Source: Pseudanabaena sp. BC1403 (GTDB lineage Bacteria > Cyanobacteriota > Cyanobacteriia > Pseudanabaenales > Pseudanabaenaceae). Taken from it: a stretch of DNA of 64,000 nt. Positions within the stretch are counted from its first letter, which is position 1. Each line of letters begins with the position of its first letter. The translations under genes were made by a program, and so were the position numbers. This document shows, piece by piece, positions 27,002 through 35,421 of this stretch. The DNA lies in NCBI RefSeq assembly GCF_002914585.1, contig NZ_PDDM01000013.1:1-64000 (forward strand). The letters run 5' to 3'. The notes under the pieces are model-generated. The model was given only the letters and a program-made list of their open reading frames with translations. It did no database searches and had not been told where the DNA came from.

Positions 27002-27033
27002 CTTATACACTCTCTAGCCAACTGGAGAGTCAA
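27002..27033 (-). promoter_or_regulatory. MerR-type promoter and operator
   Basis: Read on the minus strand, TTGACT (27033-27028) and TATAAG (27007-27002) are 20 bp apart, the over-long spacing that MerR activators correct by twisting DNA. The spacer contains the dyad ACTCTC / GAGAGT (27009-27030). It drives the merR-copA-cupredoxin genes. Confidence 0.85.
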
Positions 27034-27112
27034 GCCCTACTACCTATATTTTCTCAAGCAGTTATGAAATGAGCATGAAATATTTGCAATGATTGATAAG
27101 CTGTAGCCAATC

Positions 27113-27209
27113 TACTCCCTTCCCACCAAAGAAATAGACATCAAAAACCAAGAATTAGCGTTGCGGCGCTTCGCGCCGCAACGTCTAATCCTTCGCTGGG
27201 AAGGGAGTA
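27113..27209. repeat. 97-bp inverted-repeat element with internal hairpin
   Basis: TACTCCCTTCCCA at 27113-27125 is inverted at 27197-27209. Between them a GC-rich hairpin GTTGCGGCGC / GCGCCGCAAC with TTC loop is followed by an imperfect outer stem. It lies between the merR promoter and the VOC gene and may be another miniature element or the terminator of the VOC gene. Confidence 0.5.
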
Positions 27210-27250
27210 TTTAAGATGTACAGGACTTTGTGCTCAATTTTGCTTTACTT

Positions 27251-27628
27251 TCAACTAAATGGTGAGCAAATATCAATCAAGCAACCATTTGGATCAGTAG
27301 TTAAAAATCGTCGCTGACCATAAAACTCGTTGCGTGGTTCTTGGACTATGTGAATCCCCATATCTAAAGCTTTTTCATAGACCTCGTCAACATCTGGAAC
27401 TACAAAAGTTACATACATACCAGTAGGAGCAGTTTGAAACTCTTGTGGAACTAGGTTATGACTGCGAAGAATGATTCCAAACTCTTGTTCATAATTAGAC
27501 GGATTACGAAGTTGTACGTACCAATCGCTATCGTAACTGATTTCAAAGCCGAGTAAAGCCACATAAAAGTCTCGACTTTCAGAAAGCCGATCAGAGCAAA
27601 TATTGGTAAGAATGCGACTAAAACTCAT
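27251..27628 (-). CDS. VOC-superfamily (glyoxalase/dioxygenase fold) protein
   Basis: A 125-residue VOC protein with the expected SRDFYVALLGFEISYDSDWYVQL start and TTDPNGCLIDI end. Two beta-alpha-beta-beta-beta units are visible, sharing a metal or ligand cleft. Function could be a lyase, dioxygenase or drug-binding protein. The next gene upstream on the same strand encodes a second VOC protein, but the two differ considerably. The start is ATG at 27628. Confidence 0.75.
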   Translation of the reverse strand: MSFSRILTNICSDRLSESRDFYVALLGFEISYDSDWYVQLRNPSNYEQEFGIILRSHNLVPQEFQTAPTGMYVTFVVPDVDEVYEKALDMGIHIVQEPRNEFYGQRRFLTTDPNGCLIDICSPFS

Positions 27629-27662
27629 GAGTATTTTTTATTGTAGGACTTATGTAAATACA

Positions 27663-27682
27663 CCAAGAACTCAAGTTCTTGG
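27663..27682. repeat. Short hairpin between the VOC genes
   Basis: CCAAGAAC and GTTCTTGG flank TCAA. It lies downstream of the 27782 VOC gene on the minus strand and may terminate it. Confidence 0.4.
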
Positions 27683-27781
27683 CTAAAAAGCTCAAGTTCA
27701 CTGAAGTGGGCTACAGAAAACTGTTAAGTAAAACGTTTCAACTGGTTTGAGATTTTATTCCGCACTTGAGTGCAGGGCTTT

Positions 27782-28174
27782 TTAAGCTTGTATAGGTGTA
27801 CATAACTCAATTAGCATTCCATCTGGTGCGCGGACATAAGAAACGGTTTGCCCCCAAGGCTTTTGTAATGGAGATGCTATTTCACTTGCACCATATTCAA
27901 GTGCGCTTTGGTGTGCCTCGTAGATATCAGAAGTGACAAATGCAATTTCTATACCAAAAGGCTGTATTGAGTCACTCGCTCGAACATATCCTTTAGATAG
28001 ATTCATCTCGCCGAGCGAGTGAGAGGCAAATGCAAGCGTTGTCTCTCCCGTATTCAGCTCGCCATAGTCACCTGATTCATGCAGAAACTTCTGTTGAAAA
28101 CCAAAAGCTTGACTGAAGAAGTCAAGCGAGGTCTTAACGCTTGGAACATAGATAATCGTGTAGCCAAGTTTCAT
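27782..28174 (-). CDS. VOC-superfamily protein
   Basis: The 130-residue product begins MKLGYTIIYVPSVKTSLDFFSQAFGF and ends YVRAPDGMLIELCTPI, both characteristic of the glyoxalase/bleomycin-resistance fold. Conserved Glu near the C-terminus (LIELC) is a likely metal ligand. It probably acts as a small-molecule binding protein or lyase. The VOC gene at 27251 lies 153 bp downstream. Confidence 0.75.
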   Translation of the reverse strand: MKLGYTIIYVPSVKTSLDFFSQAFGFQQKFLHESGDYGELNTGETTLAFASHSLGEMNLSKGYVRASDSIQPFGIEIAFVTSDIYEAHQSALEYGASEIASPLQKPWGQTVSYVRAPDGMLIELCTPIQA

Positions 28175-28258
28175 AATGGTTTACAGGCTGATAGTTGGGA
28201 TTTGGTGAGTGGAAATCATTTCCAGAAAGTGGTCAGAGAAGTCGATTGTTGTATAACC

Positions 28259-28620
28259 TAAATAGAACCTATAGAAAACTATGGTTTAATTTTGGCATTT
28301 TTAAAGATAAATTACCGTAGATCTTATGTTGAGTCAAATGCGATCGCCTTGTCAATCTTTGCTGCTCAAGGATTTTCTGTAGACGATTTACATATGTACA
28401 TGCAGATGGAGTTTGGCTTATCAAGATCGGGTTTCTCGAAGACAATCTAACGTAGATCACAACCTAAACAGCCCTACCGAGAACAAGCTGAGGTGGTAAA
28501 TCAGCGCTTAAGAGAACGCTACCCTGATGCAAAAAGTTGGACGGGGAGCCGTAGAAACATGGCAGGGCAGATGTTAGGGGGAATTACTAATAATTTCACT
28601 GCGATCGCCTCAATAATAGG
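28259..28620 (+). pseudogene. Degenerate gene with in-frame stop
   Basis: One frame reads IENYGLILAFLKINYRRSYVESNAIALSIFAAQGFSV... to a TAA at 28448-28450 and then continues in the same frame with PYREQAEVVNQRLRERYPDAKSW and SRRNMAGQMLGG. Both halves look like real protein, so this appears to be a gene broken by a nonsense change. There is no start codon or ribosome site. I do not recognise the family. It runs into the 3' end of the next, oppositely oriented gene. Confidence 0.45.
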
Positions 28621-28623
28621 AAT

Positions 28624-29034
28624 TTATCGTGAGCCGCTCCATCGATATACTGGCTCTGAAATTTCCACTCCCCAATATCCATTAAAACTAGAAAAATCTT
28701 CAGAAAATGTAACTTCAAGCTCCCCAGTCCCATATTTGTCATTCCAGATACAACGCATTACCTGAATCTTTATCGCTCGACATTTAGACAACTTACCTTG
28801 TACTATTTCTCCTTCCTCATTCATAGTATAAATACCGACTAAAGAGCCGTTACTATTTTTTCTGAATTCTGTTTTTCCAGAAGCGAGAATATCTGCGTTC
28901 AAAATTTGACTTTGATAGCTTCCTAAAGCTTGCTCTACCCAATTATTTGAGGACTGAGCATTTGCACTTAGATTGGAAGTACTAGTTAAGAGCGAAACAA
29001 CTAGAGAGGTAATAACTAATCCAGAACTTTTCAC
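28624..29034 (-). CDS. Secreted hypothetical protein
   Basis: This 136-residue protein starts at a GTG preceded by GGGAG seven bases upstream. That start gives a clean signal peptide (VKSSGLVITSLVVSLL, cleavage near ANA-QS). The frame extends 26 codons upstream but without a ribosome site. The mature part contains SKCRAIKIQVMRCIW, GTGELEVTFSEDFSSFNGYWG and could be a small beta-rich extracellular domain. I do not recognise the family. Confidence 0.5.
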   Translation of the reverse strand: MKSSGLVITSLVVSLLTSTSNLSANAQSSNNWVEQALGSYQSQILNADILASGKTEFRKNSNGSLVGIYTMNEEGEIVQGKLSKCRAIKIQVMRCIWNDKYGTGELEVTFSEDFSSFNGYWGVEISEPVYRWSGSR

Positions 29035-29286
29035 GAATTTCTCCCAATGAACTTTAATATTAAAATAGGAAAGTATCATGTCAAGTTTAACTGCGATCGC
29101 AATAAACACCATGACTCAAAATATTAAAGAACACAAGACTTAATGCAAGAATGGGGTGAGTCATGCTTAAAAAAGGTTTTCTTTTTCCTTTCATGAGTTG
29201 ACCCTATATTTTTTTGGTCACGCTTAACTGAAGATGGCTATATCTCAGGAGTTCTATCTGCCTAAGGTAAGCTAGGACAAGTAGAT

Positions 29287-29727
29287 TTAAGCTGTAAGTG
29301 GAAGTTCTAAGTTAGCGATCGCATTACGTGCAGCATCTAAATCATAGGGAAAAGGATGACGACGGGGTTGGTAATCTTTGGGATAGGGCGCACCATGACG
29401 TAAGACAGCATTCACCATTACACAAGGTTGAGCGCTGAGATTAATCGCAGCATGGGGTACATTGGGCGGAATTGTCACCACCGCAGGACGATATTCGCTT
29501 AAGGGAATGTATTGATATTGGCGATCGCTTAGCACCACCAAAACAAAGCTACCGCGCACCACCAAAAGTTGATCGGTCTGGAAATGATGGACAAACAAAT
29601 CATCAATCGCCCCTGCCGCTACCTGAACAAGCATAGTTTCATCGCTTGTCTGTGGCGTATAAAACTCTGCCATCCCATTTTTGATCGAAGTGAGATAGCG
29701 AATTTCGACTTTTCTGTTTGCAGCCAT
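29287..29727 (-). CDS. Cupin-domain protein
   Basis: A 146-residue single-domain cupin: FVHHFQTDQLLVVRGSFVLVVL provides the first motif and VVTIPPNVPHAAINLS the second. Such proteins bind a metal and act as isomerases or sensors; resemblance to sugar 3,5-epimerase-like cupins is possible but not certain. A GGAG site six bases before the ATG at 29727 decides the start; the frame is open nine codons further. Confidence 0.65.
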   Translation of the reverse strand: MAANRKVEIRYLTSIKNGMAEFYTPQTSDETMLVQVAAGAIDDLFVHHFQTDQLLVVRGSFVLVVLSDRQYQYIPLSEYRPAVVTIPPNVPHAAINLSAQPCVMVNAVLRHGAPYPKDYQPRRHPFPYDLDAARNAIANLELPLTA

Positions 29728-29934
29728 TGAGATCTCCGCAATATATCGCGACATGTTTAGGTTAGTCGATAATTTTTTAATTTTTGTTACAAAGAAAACG
29801 AATGTATTTTTTTATGCATATAGGAATAGACGTATTTTGCGATCGCATTGTATGGAAAGAGATGCAAAAGCTCTCTCGGCTTACTTTATGCGATAAAATC
29901 CCAAGTTAATTTACTATCTGCGCGATCGCAAAAC

Positions 29935-31188
29935 ATGATGTTTAGCTTTCTAAAAAGACAACGTGGTTTGCTAACGCCTGAATATCAACTATGGCGACAG
30001 CAGTTTATGCAAAAGAGGCTGAGTTTAGGAATGCGAATAGCCTTCTTTTACTTTGTCACATTACTGGGGGAGCAACTTGTCTATTTGTTATTTAGATCCA
30101 CGCAATTTTCTCAAATTTGGTTGATTACCATTCTTGTGATTTTGACGGGACTGGTATATGGACTAAATTATCTAAAAAAAATACGTCCACCTATACAAAT
30201 TTCACTGGTTTTCTTGATCCTTTCTTGGACGATCACGATCTTAATTCAACTAGTTGATACCATTGGCAAGCAAGTTAAACCAGACATGATTTTAATTTGG
30301 TGGATGGTAACATTCTTCTCACAAGCAACTCTAGTCCCAGTACGTTGGCGATTTCATCTCATTTCTCAATTAGGCGGATTAGCATATTATTTTTCAGTGA
30401 ACAGTGCCTTGGGTATTGAAATATTTCCAGATGATATGCCTGCTATTTCTTGGCTTATTAATATTTTTTGGACTTGTTTTATTAGTAATCTCTCTGTCTA
30501 TCTCTATGAGAAATTAGCAAAATCAGAATTCTATGCTCGCAGTACTTCCGAAAAGCTATTACTAAATATTTTGCCTGAATCGATCGCTATAAGACTCAAA
30601 GATGATGAGAATACGATCGCTGATAGTTTTACTGATGTCACAGTTTTATTTGCAGATATTGTCGGATTTACGCAACTTTCCAGCCATTTACCTCCCGATC
30701 AAGTCGTTGGCTTCCTCAATCAAATTTTCTCGCGTTTCGATCGCTTAGTCGAAATTCATCAACTAGAAAAGATTAAAACTATTGGGGATGCTTATTTAGT
30801 CGTTTCAGGACTTCCCTATCCACGAGTTGATCATGCTGACGCGATCGCCAACATGGCACTCGATATGCAAAAAGCGATCGCTGATTTCAATCAAGAAACA
30901 GAAAAAAATCTCAGCATTCGCATTGGTATTCACACGGGTCCAGTTGTTGCTGGTGTAATCGGACTCAAAAAATTTGCCTATGATCTTTGGGGAGACACAG
31001 TAAATACTGCCTCACGAATGGAATCTCATGGCATCGCTGGCAAAATCCAAGTTAGCGAAGCTACCTACGATCGCCTGAAAAAAAATTATAACTTTGAGGA
31101 AAGAGGCGCAATTACCATCAAAGGCAAAGGAGAAATGACTACTTACCTATTATTAGGTCAAAAAAATTCGGAGTCAGAAAAATTTTAA
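29935..31188 (+). CDS. Membrane-anchored class III adenylate cyclase
   Basis: The 417-residue protein has an N-terminal membrane domain of about six hydrophobic helices up to residue 195, then a class III cyclase domain from about 230. VLFADIVGFTQLSS gives the metal-binding Asp residues, LEKIKTIGDAYL the adenine-reading Lys and YDLWGDTVNTASRM the Asp, the Lys/Asp pair typical of adenylate rather than guanylate cyclases. It should make cAMP in the cytoplasm. The frame continues upstream to 29848; the ATG at 29935 was chosen because the membrane region begins soon after. Confidence 0.85.
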   Translation: MMFSFLKRQRGLLTPEYQLWRQQFMQKRLSLGMRIAFFYFVTLLGEQLVYLLFRSTQFSQIWLITILVILTGLVYGLNYLKKIRPPIQISLVFLILSWTITILIQLVDTIGKQVKPDMILIWWMVTFFSQATLVPVRWRFHLISQLGGLAYYFSVNSALGIEIFPDDMPAISWLINIFWTCFISNLSVYLYEKLAKSEFYARSTSEKLLLNILPESIAIRLKDDENTIADSFTDVTVLFADIVGFTQLSSHLPPDQVVGFLNQIFSRFDRLVEIHQLEKIKTIGDAYLVVSGLPYPRVDHADAIANMALDMQKAIADFNQETEKNLSIRIGIHTGPVVAGVIGLKKFAYDLWGDTVNTASRMESHGIAGKIQVSEATYDRLKKNYNFEERGAITIKGKGEMTTYLLLGQKNSESEKF

Positions 31189-31279
31189 TCCTGTTAGACT
31201 AGACAAGGCGCGAAATTGTCTATATTGGCAAGTTAACGCATAAACTTAACTCTTGAAAGACCTTCGGATAATTACCACT

Positions 31280-32881
31280 ATGTTTTGGGCGGATAAATTT
31301 GCAGCAGATGCAAGCGGCGATCGCATTATAGTTAACGATTCCAAAACCCCCTCTGGGCGCGTTCATGTCGGCTCATTGCGCGGGGTTGTGATTCACGATG
31401 CCATTTATCGCGCCCTCAAACACGCAGGTAAACCTGTAACTTTTACCTACGGCGTTGACGATTACGATGCGCTCGACACTGTACCCCACTATTTAGATCA
31501 AGCTAAATTTGCACCCTATCTGGGACAACCTCTCTGCAATGTTCCTTCACCTGATGAGACAACAGCTACCGATTACGCCAAATACTTCATGGGCGAATTT
31601 CTAGAAGTATTCGAGCATTTAGGCGTGCGTCCCGAAATTTATTACCTGCGCGATCTCTACCGTTCAGGCAAGATGAATCAATATATTGATTTGTTCCTGA
31701 ATAATGCTCACCTCGTGCGCGAAGCTTACAAAGAAGTTAGCAAAGCCGATCGCCCCTCCAATTGGTATCCCTTCCAAACCATTTGCGAAAACTGTGGCAA
31801 GATCGCGACTACGGTTGTCACTGACTACCAAGACGGCAAAGTGTTTTACACCTGTCAGCCCAACGCGATGGAGTACGTCAAAGGCTGTGGTCATACAGGC
31901 TGGATCTCGCCCTTTGATGGCAATGGCAAATTGCCTTGGAAAGTAGAATGGGTCGCTAAATGGGAAGTTGTTGGTGTATCGATCGAATTGGCGGGCAAAG
32001 ACCATTCCCAAAAAGGTGGCTCTCGCGATGTCGCTAACTCCATTTGCCGCAAAGTTCTCAAAAAGAATCCACCTACCCATGCACCCTACGAATTTATTTT
32101 GGTAAATGGAACCAAGATGAGTTCTTCTAAAGGTGTCGGTTCCAGCGCTAAGGAAATCGCAACTCTTTTACCACCTGAACTACTGCGCTTCTTGATGCTG
32201 CGGACTCAGCCTCGCAGCGTGATCAATTTCTCGCCGAACTACGAGACAATTACTCGTTTATTCCGTGACTATGACACCTTGATTGATAAATATCAGGCAG
32301 ATACAGTCAAAGATGAAAAGACGCTGGAAGACTTGGTTCCTTTAATCTATTCGCAATTAAATACAGAGGAAAAAGTCTCAGGTTATCAAGCTTTTGATTT
32401 CAGCACCTTAATTTCCTTGCTGCAAATCCCTCACCTCGACCTCGAAGCTGAGATTGCTGACAGAAGTGATAATCCCCTCAGCGATCGCGACTGGGAAGTA
32501 GTACGCGATCGCATCCGCGTCGGCAAGAAATGGTTGCAAGACTATGCCGATGAAGAAGAGAAGTTGGTTCTCTATCTGGACTCGATGCCTGACAAAGCAA
32601 GTAACCTCACTGCCGCGCAGATCAATTATTTTGAAACACTAGTGACTAATCTCGAAGCTGCTGATCATTGGGATGGAGAAAAGTTGCAAACCTTGCTATT
32701 TAGTACCTCAAAGCAGGTAGAAATTTCGCAAAAAGATGCTTTTGCCGCAGTGTATTACACCTTCTTAAATAAGGAGCGTGGGCCAAAGGCAGGAAGTTTA
32801 CTTTCTTATCTGGATAAACCATTTGTGATTCAGCGCATCAAAGATGCGATCGCGCTTAATCTCACAGCTAGTAAATCCTAA
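31280..32881 (+). CDS. lysS: Class I lysyl-tRNA synthetase
   Basis: A 533-residue archaeal-type class I LysRS, not the class II enzyme usual in bacteria. HIGH-like PSGRVHVGS is at residues 24-32, KMSSSKG at 279-285. A zinc-like element C-x2-C...C...CGH (ICENCGKI, TCQPN, KGCGHTG) is in the insert. The start MFWADKFAAD matches the family; an in-frame TTG lies nine codons upstream. It is followed directly by a hairpin terminator. Whether the genome also has class II lysS cannot be seen here. Confidence 0.9.
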   Translation: MFWADKFAADASGDRIIVNDSKTPSGRVHVGSLRGVVIHDAIYRALKHAGKPVTFTYGVDDYDALDTVPHYLDQAKFAPYLGQPLCNVPSPDETTATDYAKYFMGEFLEVFEHLGVRPEIYYLRDLYRSGKMNQYIDLFLNNAHLVREAYKEVSKADRPSNWYPFQTICENCGKIATTVVTDYQDGKVFYTCQPNAMEYVKGCGHTGWISPFDGNGKLPWKVEWVAKWEVVGVSIELAGKDHSQKGGSRDVANSICRKVLKKNPPTHAPYEFILVNGTKMSSSKGVGSSAKEIATLLPPELLRFLMLRTQPRSVINFSPNYETITRLFRDYDTLIDKYQADTVKDEKTLEDLVPLIYSQLNTEEKVSGYQAFDFSTLISLLQIPHLDLEAEIADRSDNPLSDRDWEVVRDRIRVGKKWLQDYADEEEKLVLYLDSMPDKASNLTAAQINYFETLVTNLEAADHWDGEKLQTLLFSTSKQVEISQKDAFAAVYYTFLNKERGPKAGSLLSYLDKPFVIQRIKDAIALNLTASKS

Positions 32882-32910
32882 AAAAAACGGCGCTTCGCGC
32901 CGTTTTTTTT
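32881..32910. terminator. lysS terminator
   Basis: AAAAAAACGGCGC and GCGCCGTTTTTTT enclose TTC. The stop codon of lysS shares its first A. It serves the convergent gene at 32915 as well. Confidence 0.85.
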
Positions 32911-32914
32911 GTTG

Positions 32915-33628
32915 CTATTTTCTTTTTCTAGGTTTAGGAAGAACTGTTTCAATTGAGATATCTTCGCTGAGTAGATAAGTAGCGGCTTTTTCACTGAGAA
33001 GCATTGCTTTAGCAAGTAGCGATCGCGCTGTACCACTCGCGGGCAAATAAAGCTGGATAATTTTGCGCTTGATCAATGGCGATGTTGCCGAAAGCGTACT
33101 ACGCGCATTACGCCATTCGGCATCGGAGCGACAAAAGAGCCGCAGTGCTAAATCAACGGTCGGCTGTCGGCAATTAGTTTCATCATTATTGAGGAAAGTA
33201 TAAATCCTTTCATAACGGCGACTAATCTCAGGTGCGAGACAGAGAATTAACAGATCGCGCTCAAAATGCCCTAACTCTAAGCGATCGCAAAGTGTAGGAA
33301 TTGCGAGGTGGATATTTTGAGCGCGATTCACTTCAAGGCGATCGCCATAGCGCCCAAGAGGATGGATAATCTGTGGTGTATTTTTGGGTGCAAGACTGCC
33401 ACCTTTAGATGGGTCGATCGCAATAAAACCTTTCCACCAATGACTAGTCGAGCGATCGGCGGCGGATTTTGCCACGCGATCGACTTCTTGATTGTTTTGA
33501 CGTTGCTTAGCCAGCGATCGCATCAATACGCGATCGAGCCAAGCTAATTCCGCTTTCAGATATGACCAGTTATCGGCAAAGGGTTGAACCTCAGGAAAAG
33601 CAGGGACTTCACCTGTTTCTGGAATCAT
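32915..33628 (-). CDS. Conserved protein resembling the N-terminal region of a AAA+ ATPase
   Basis: The 237-residue sequence contains NWSYLKAELAWLDRVLMRS, LGHFERDLLILCLAPEISRRYERIYTFL and QPTVDLALRLFCR, which resemble the helical and winged-helix N-terminal region of cyanobacterial AAA+ ATPases. No Walker A or B motif follows, and a strong terminator lies immediately downstream, so it is either a truncated ATPase or a standalone relative. It overlaps the upstream ABC-2 permease gene by 4 bp (ATGA). Function unknown. Confidence 0.55.
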   Translation of the reverse strand: MIPETGEVPAFPEVQPFADNWSYLKAELAWLDRVLMRSLAKQRQNNQEVDRVAKSAADRSTSHWWKGFIAIDPSKGGSLAPKNTPQIIHPLGRYGDRLEVNRAQNIHLAIPTLCDRLELGHFERDLLILCLAPEISRRYERIYTFLNNDETNCRQPTVDLALRLFCRSDAEWRNARSTLSATSPLIKRKIIQLYLPASGTARSLLAKAMLLSEKAATYLLSEDISIETVLPKPRKRK

Positions 33629-34518
33629 GCTACGCCTCGGCGCAAAGTACCACGGATAAATATGCTAACGAATATACCGAAACTCAATAAAGCGATCGCA
33701 GCATTAGCGATCGTCATATTTCCCCAAGGAGCCGTAAACACAACGCTATCCCATGCCCATGTGCTATGGCTGTACACATAACGAATTGGCTCGATCGCCC
33801 AAGATAGAGGATTGAGGCTCGCAATCCATTGCAACCAAGTCGGCATAAAAGCCAGTGGTGCAAGAGCTGTACTAGAGAACATCAAAGGCAAATTCACCAA
33901 GAAGATAAAGGCAAGCATCTCTTGATGTCCAGGCATAGCGAAAGCAAGTCCCAAACTCAACATCGTAAAGTCTACGATTAGCAACATCAAGATTAAAGAC
34001 ATTACCGCTAAACCACTTAGGCTCGGCAACCCCGCACCCATAAGTCCACTGACCGCTACGATCGCTAAAGTCTGCACCATACTTAGGGCAATGATAAAAA
34101 TCGCGGAAGCGGCAATAATCGAAAATCGGGATACTAGGGGCGCGACTAAGATGCGATTGAGGAAACCAAATTCGCGATCGAATAGCATCGGCAATCCCGA
34201 ATTAAGTGCGCTGCTAAAAGCCGTAAATACAATGATCCCCGCCGCTAAAAACTGCACATAGGTCTGACCGTCACCGACTAAACCTTTGGGCAACCCACTA
34301 AACAATGCGCCAAACAGCAATAACCACATCAATGGCTGCAACACCCCTGCGATCAAAGTTGTAGGGCGGCGACGTAGTTGGATAAATAGGCGCGTAGTTA
34401 AAGCTGTCACTTCTTGACGAAAATCAGCCCACCATAAGCTTGGCTGCGGACTTTCTGGTTGCGAGAATTGATGGCTTTGTGGTTCTTGGATTAAAGGTGG
34501 AAGGGGAGTTTGAGTCAT
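33625..34518 (-). CDS. ABC-2 type transporter permease
   Basis: A 297-residue permease with about six membrane helices, typical of the ABC-2/DrrB family: after a cytoplasmic N-terminus, LIAGVLQPLMWLLLFGALF begins the first helix, and NPLSWAIEPIRY is the family signature near the end. The ATPase subunit is not adjacent. The ATG at 34518 is preferred to a TTG at 34545. It is translationally coupled to the 32915 gene and preceded by the GUN4-domain gene. Substrate unknown. Confidence 0.8.
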   Translation of the reverse strand: MTQTPLPPLIQEPQSHQFSQPESPQPSLWWADFRQEVTALTTRLFIQLRRRPTTLIAGVLQPLMWLLLFGALFSGLPKGLVGDGQTYVQFLAAGIIVFTAFSSALNSGLPMLFDREFGFLNRILVAPLVSRFSIIAASAIFIIALSMVQTLAIVAVSGLMGAGLPSLSGLAVMSLILMLLIVDFTMLSLGLAFAMPGHQEMLAFIFLVNLPLMFSSTALAPLAFMPTWLQWIASLNPLSWAIEPIRYVYSHSTWAWDSVVFTAPWGNMTIANAAIALLSFGIFVSIFIRGTLRRGVA

Positions 34519-34551
34519 ATCGTTATCTGTACAGATGAGCCACAATATCTA

Positions 34552-35256
34552 TCATAATCCACACATAGCCGAGCGCTTTGCAAACTCACGATAGGTATAG
34601 GGCTGGAAATTGTCAAAATCCGTTTTCCAATAAATACCCCAAGAAGGATAATAGCCCTCTGGTAATTGAAGCCCTTGTTTCAAAAACTTGGTATCCCCTC
34701 GTCCCATTCTGTCTGGGATTCCAGTTGTAAAGTTCCAGATATCATCAGCGAGGCAAGTCTCCGCACATCTTCCTGGTATTGTAGATTTACATTTCTGCCT
34801 ACAAATTTCCCTGGATTGTCCAGAATTGGATAAATTTTCCTCTCTTTCCACAATTAGTCTTTGTGCATTAAAGCCAAAGCGTCCTAAGCTAGCTTTTTGC
34901 CATAGGCGATCAATTGTTGTGAGATCGGTGCAAGGAAAATTAAGGATATCTTCCCTACTCATTGGCATAAATATCTCCAAATCACTAGCTTTCGCTAATA
35001 ATCGTCCTGTTTCTCGATCTGCTTTTTCCCATTGTTTTGCTTCTAGTAGCGATCGCAGTGGGCGATAGTCAATATTTCGCACCGATGGCAAGGATTGCAT
35101 AATCGTTTCATCTGATGGTTTGTTAAACTGCCAGATCGGATTTTCTAGTAAGTAGGGATAGGCATTTTTTAACCAAAGCCATCCTGCGCCAGTAGCGATC
35201 GCTGTAAATACACCAATGAATATCCATTGCGTTTTCCCCAGTTTAGGAATTGCCAT
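34552..35256 (-). CDS. Membrane-anchored GUN4-domain protein
   Basis: This 234-residue protein has a single N-terminal membrane helix at about 10-30, then a GUN4-type porphyrin-binding domain (YRPLRSLLEAKQWEKADRET, then CTDLTTIDRLWQKASLGRFGF). An inserted stretch with four cysteines (ICRQKCKST...RCAETC) interrupts the second half before YPSWGIYWKTDFDNF. Classical Gun4 is soluble, lacks this anchor and activates Mg-chelatase; this relative may bind a tetrapyrrole at the membrane. It is followed by the ABC-2 permease gene. Confidence 0.75.
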   Translation of the reverse strand: MAIPKLGKTQWIFIGVFTAIATGAGWLWLKNAYPYLLENPIWQFNKPSDETIMQSLPSVRNIDYRPLRSLLEAKQWEKADRETGRLLAKASDLEIFMPMSREDILNFPCTDLTTIDRLWQKASLGRFGFNAQRLIVEREENLSNSGQSREICRQKCKSTIPGRCAETCLADDIWNFTTGIPDRMGRGDTKFLKQGLQLPEGYYPSWGIYWKTDFDNFQPYTYREFAKRSAMCGL

Positions 35257-35369
35257 TATGAATTTACTTTTTAGAAACTGAAACGATTAAATACTAGATT
35301 TTTAAAGAGATATAGGGGTTTTACATAATTCTTATCGCTATTGCCCTTTTAGCTTAGACATAAAGCTTA

Positions 35370-35406
35370 AAAGAGAGTGGTGCTGCAAAGCAGCACCACT
35401 CTCTTT
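35370..35406. terminator. Hairpin terminator
   Basis: AAAGAGAGTGGTGCTGC and its exact complement enclose AAA. It follows the 35422 membrane protein gene and uses nearly the same outer stem as the hairpin at 8059. Confidence 0.75.
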
Positions 35407-35421
35407 CCAAATTGGAGATAG

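Noticed and set aside
28493-28765. A 90-codon plus-strand frame
   Set aside because: Its first half is the broken gene described at 28259; its second half is antisense to the secreted-protein gene.
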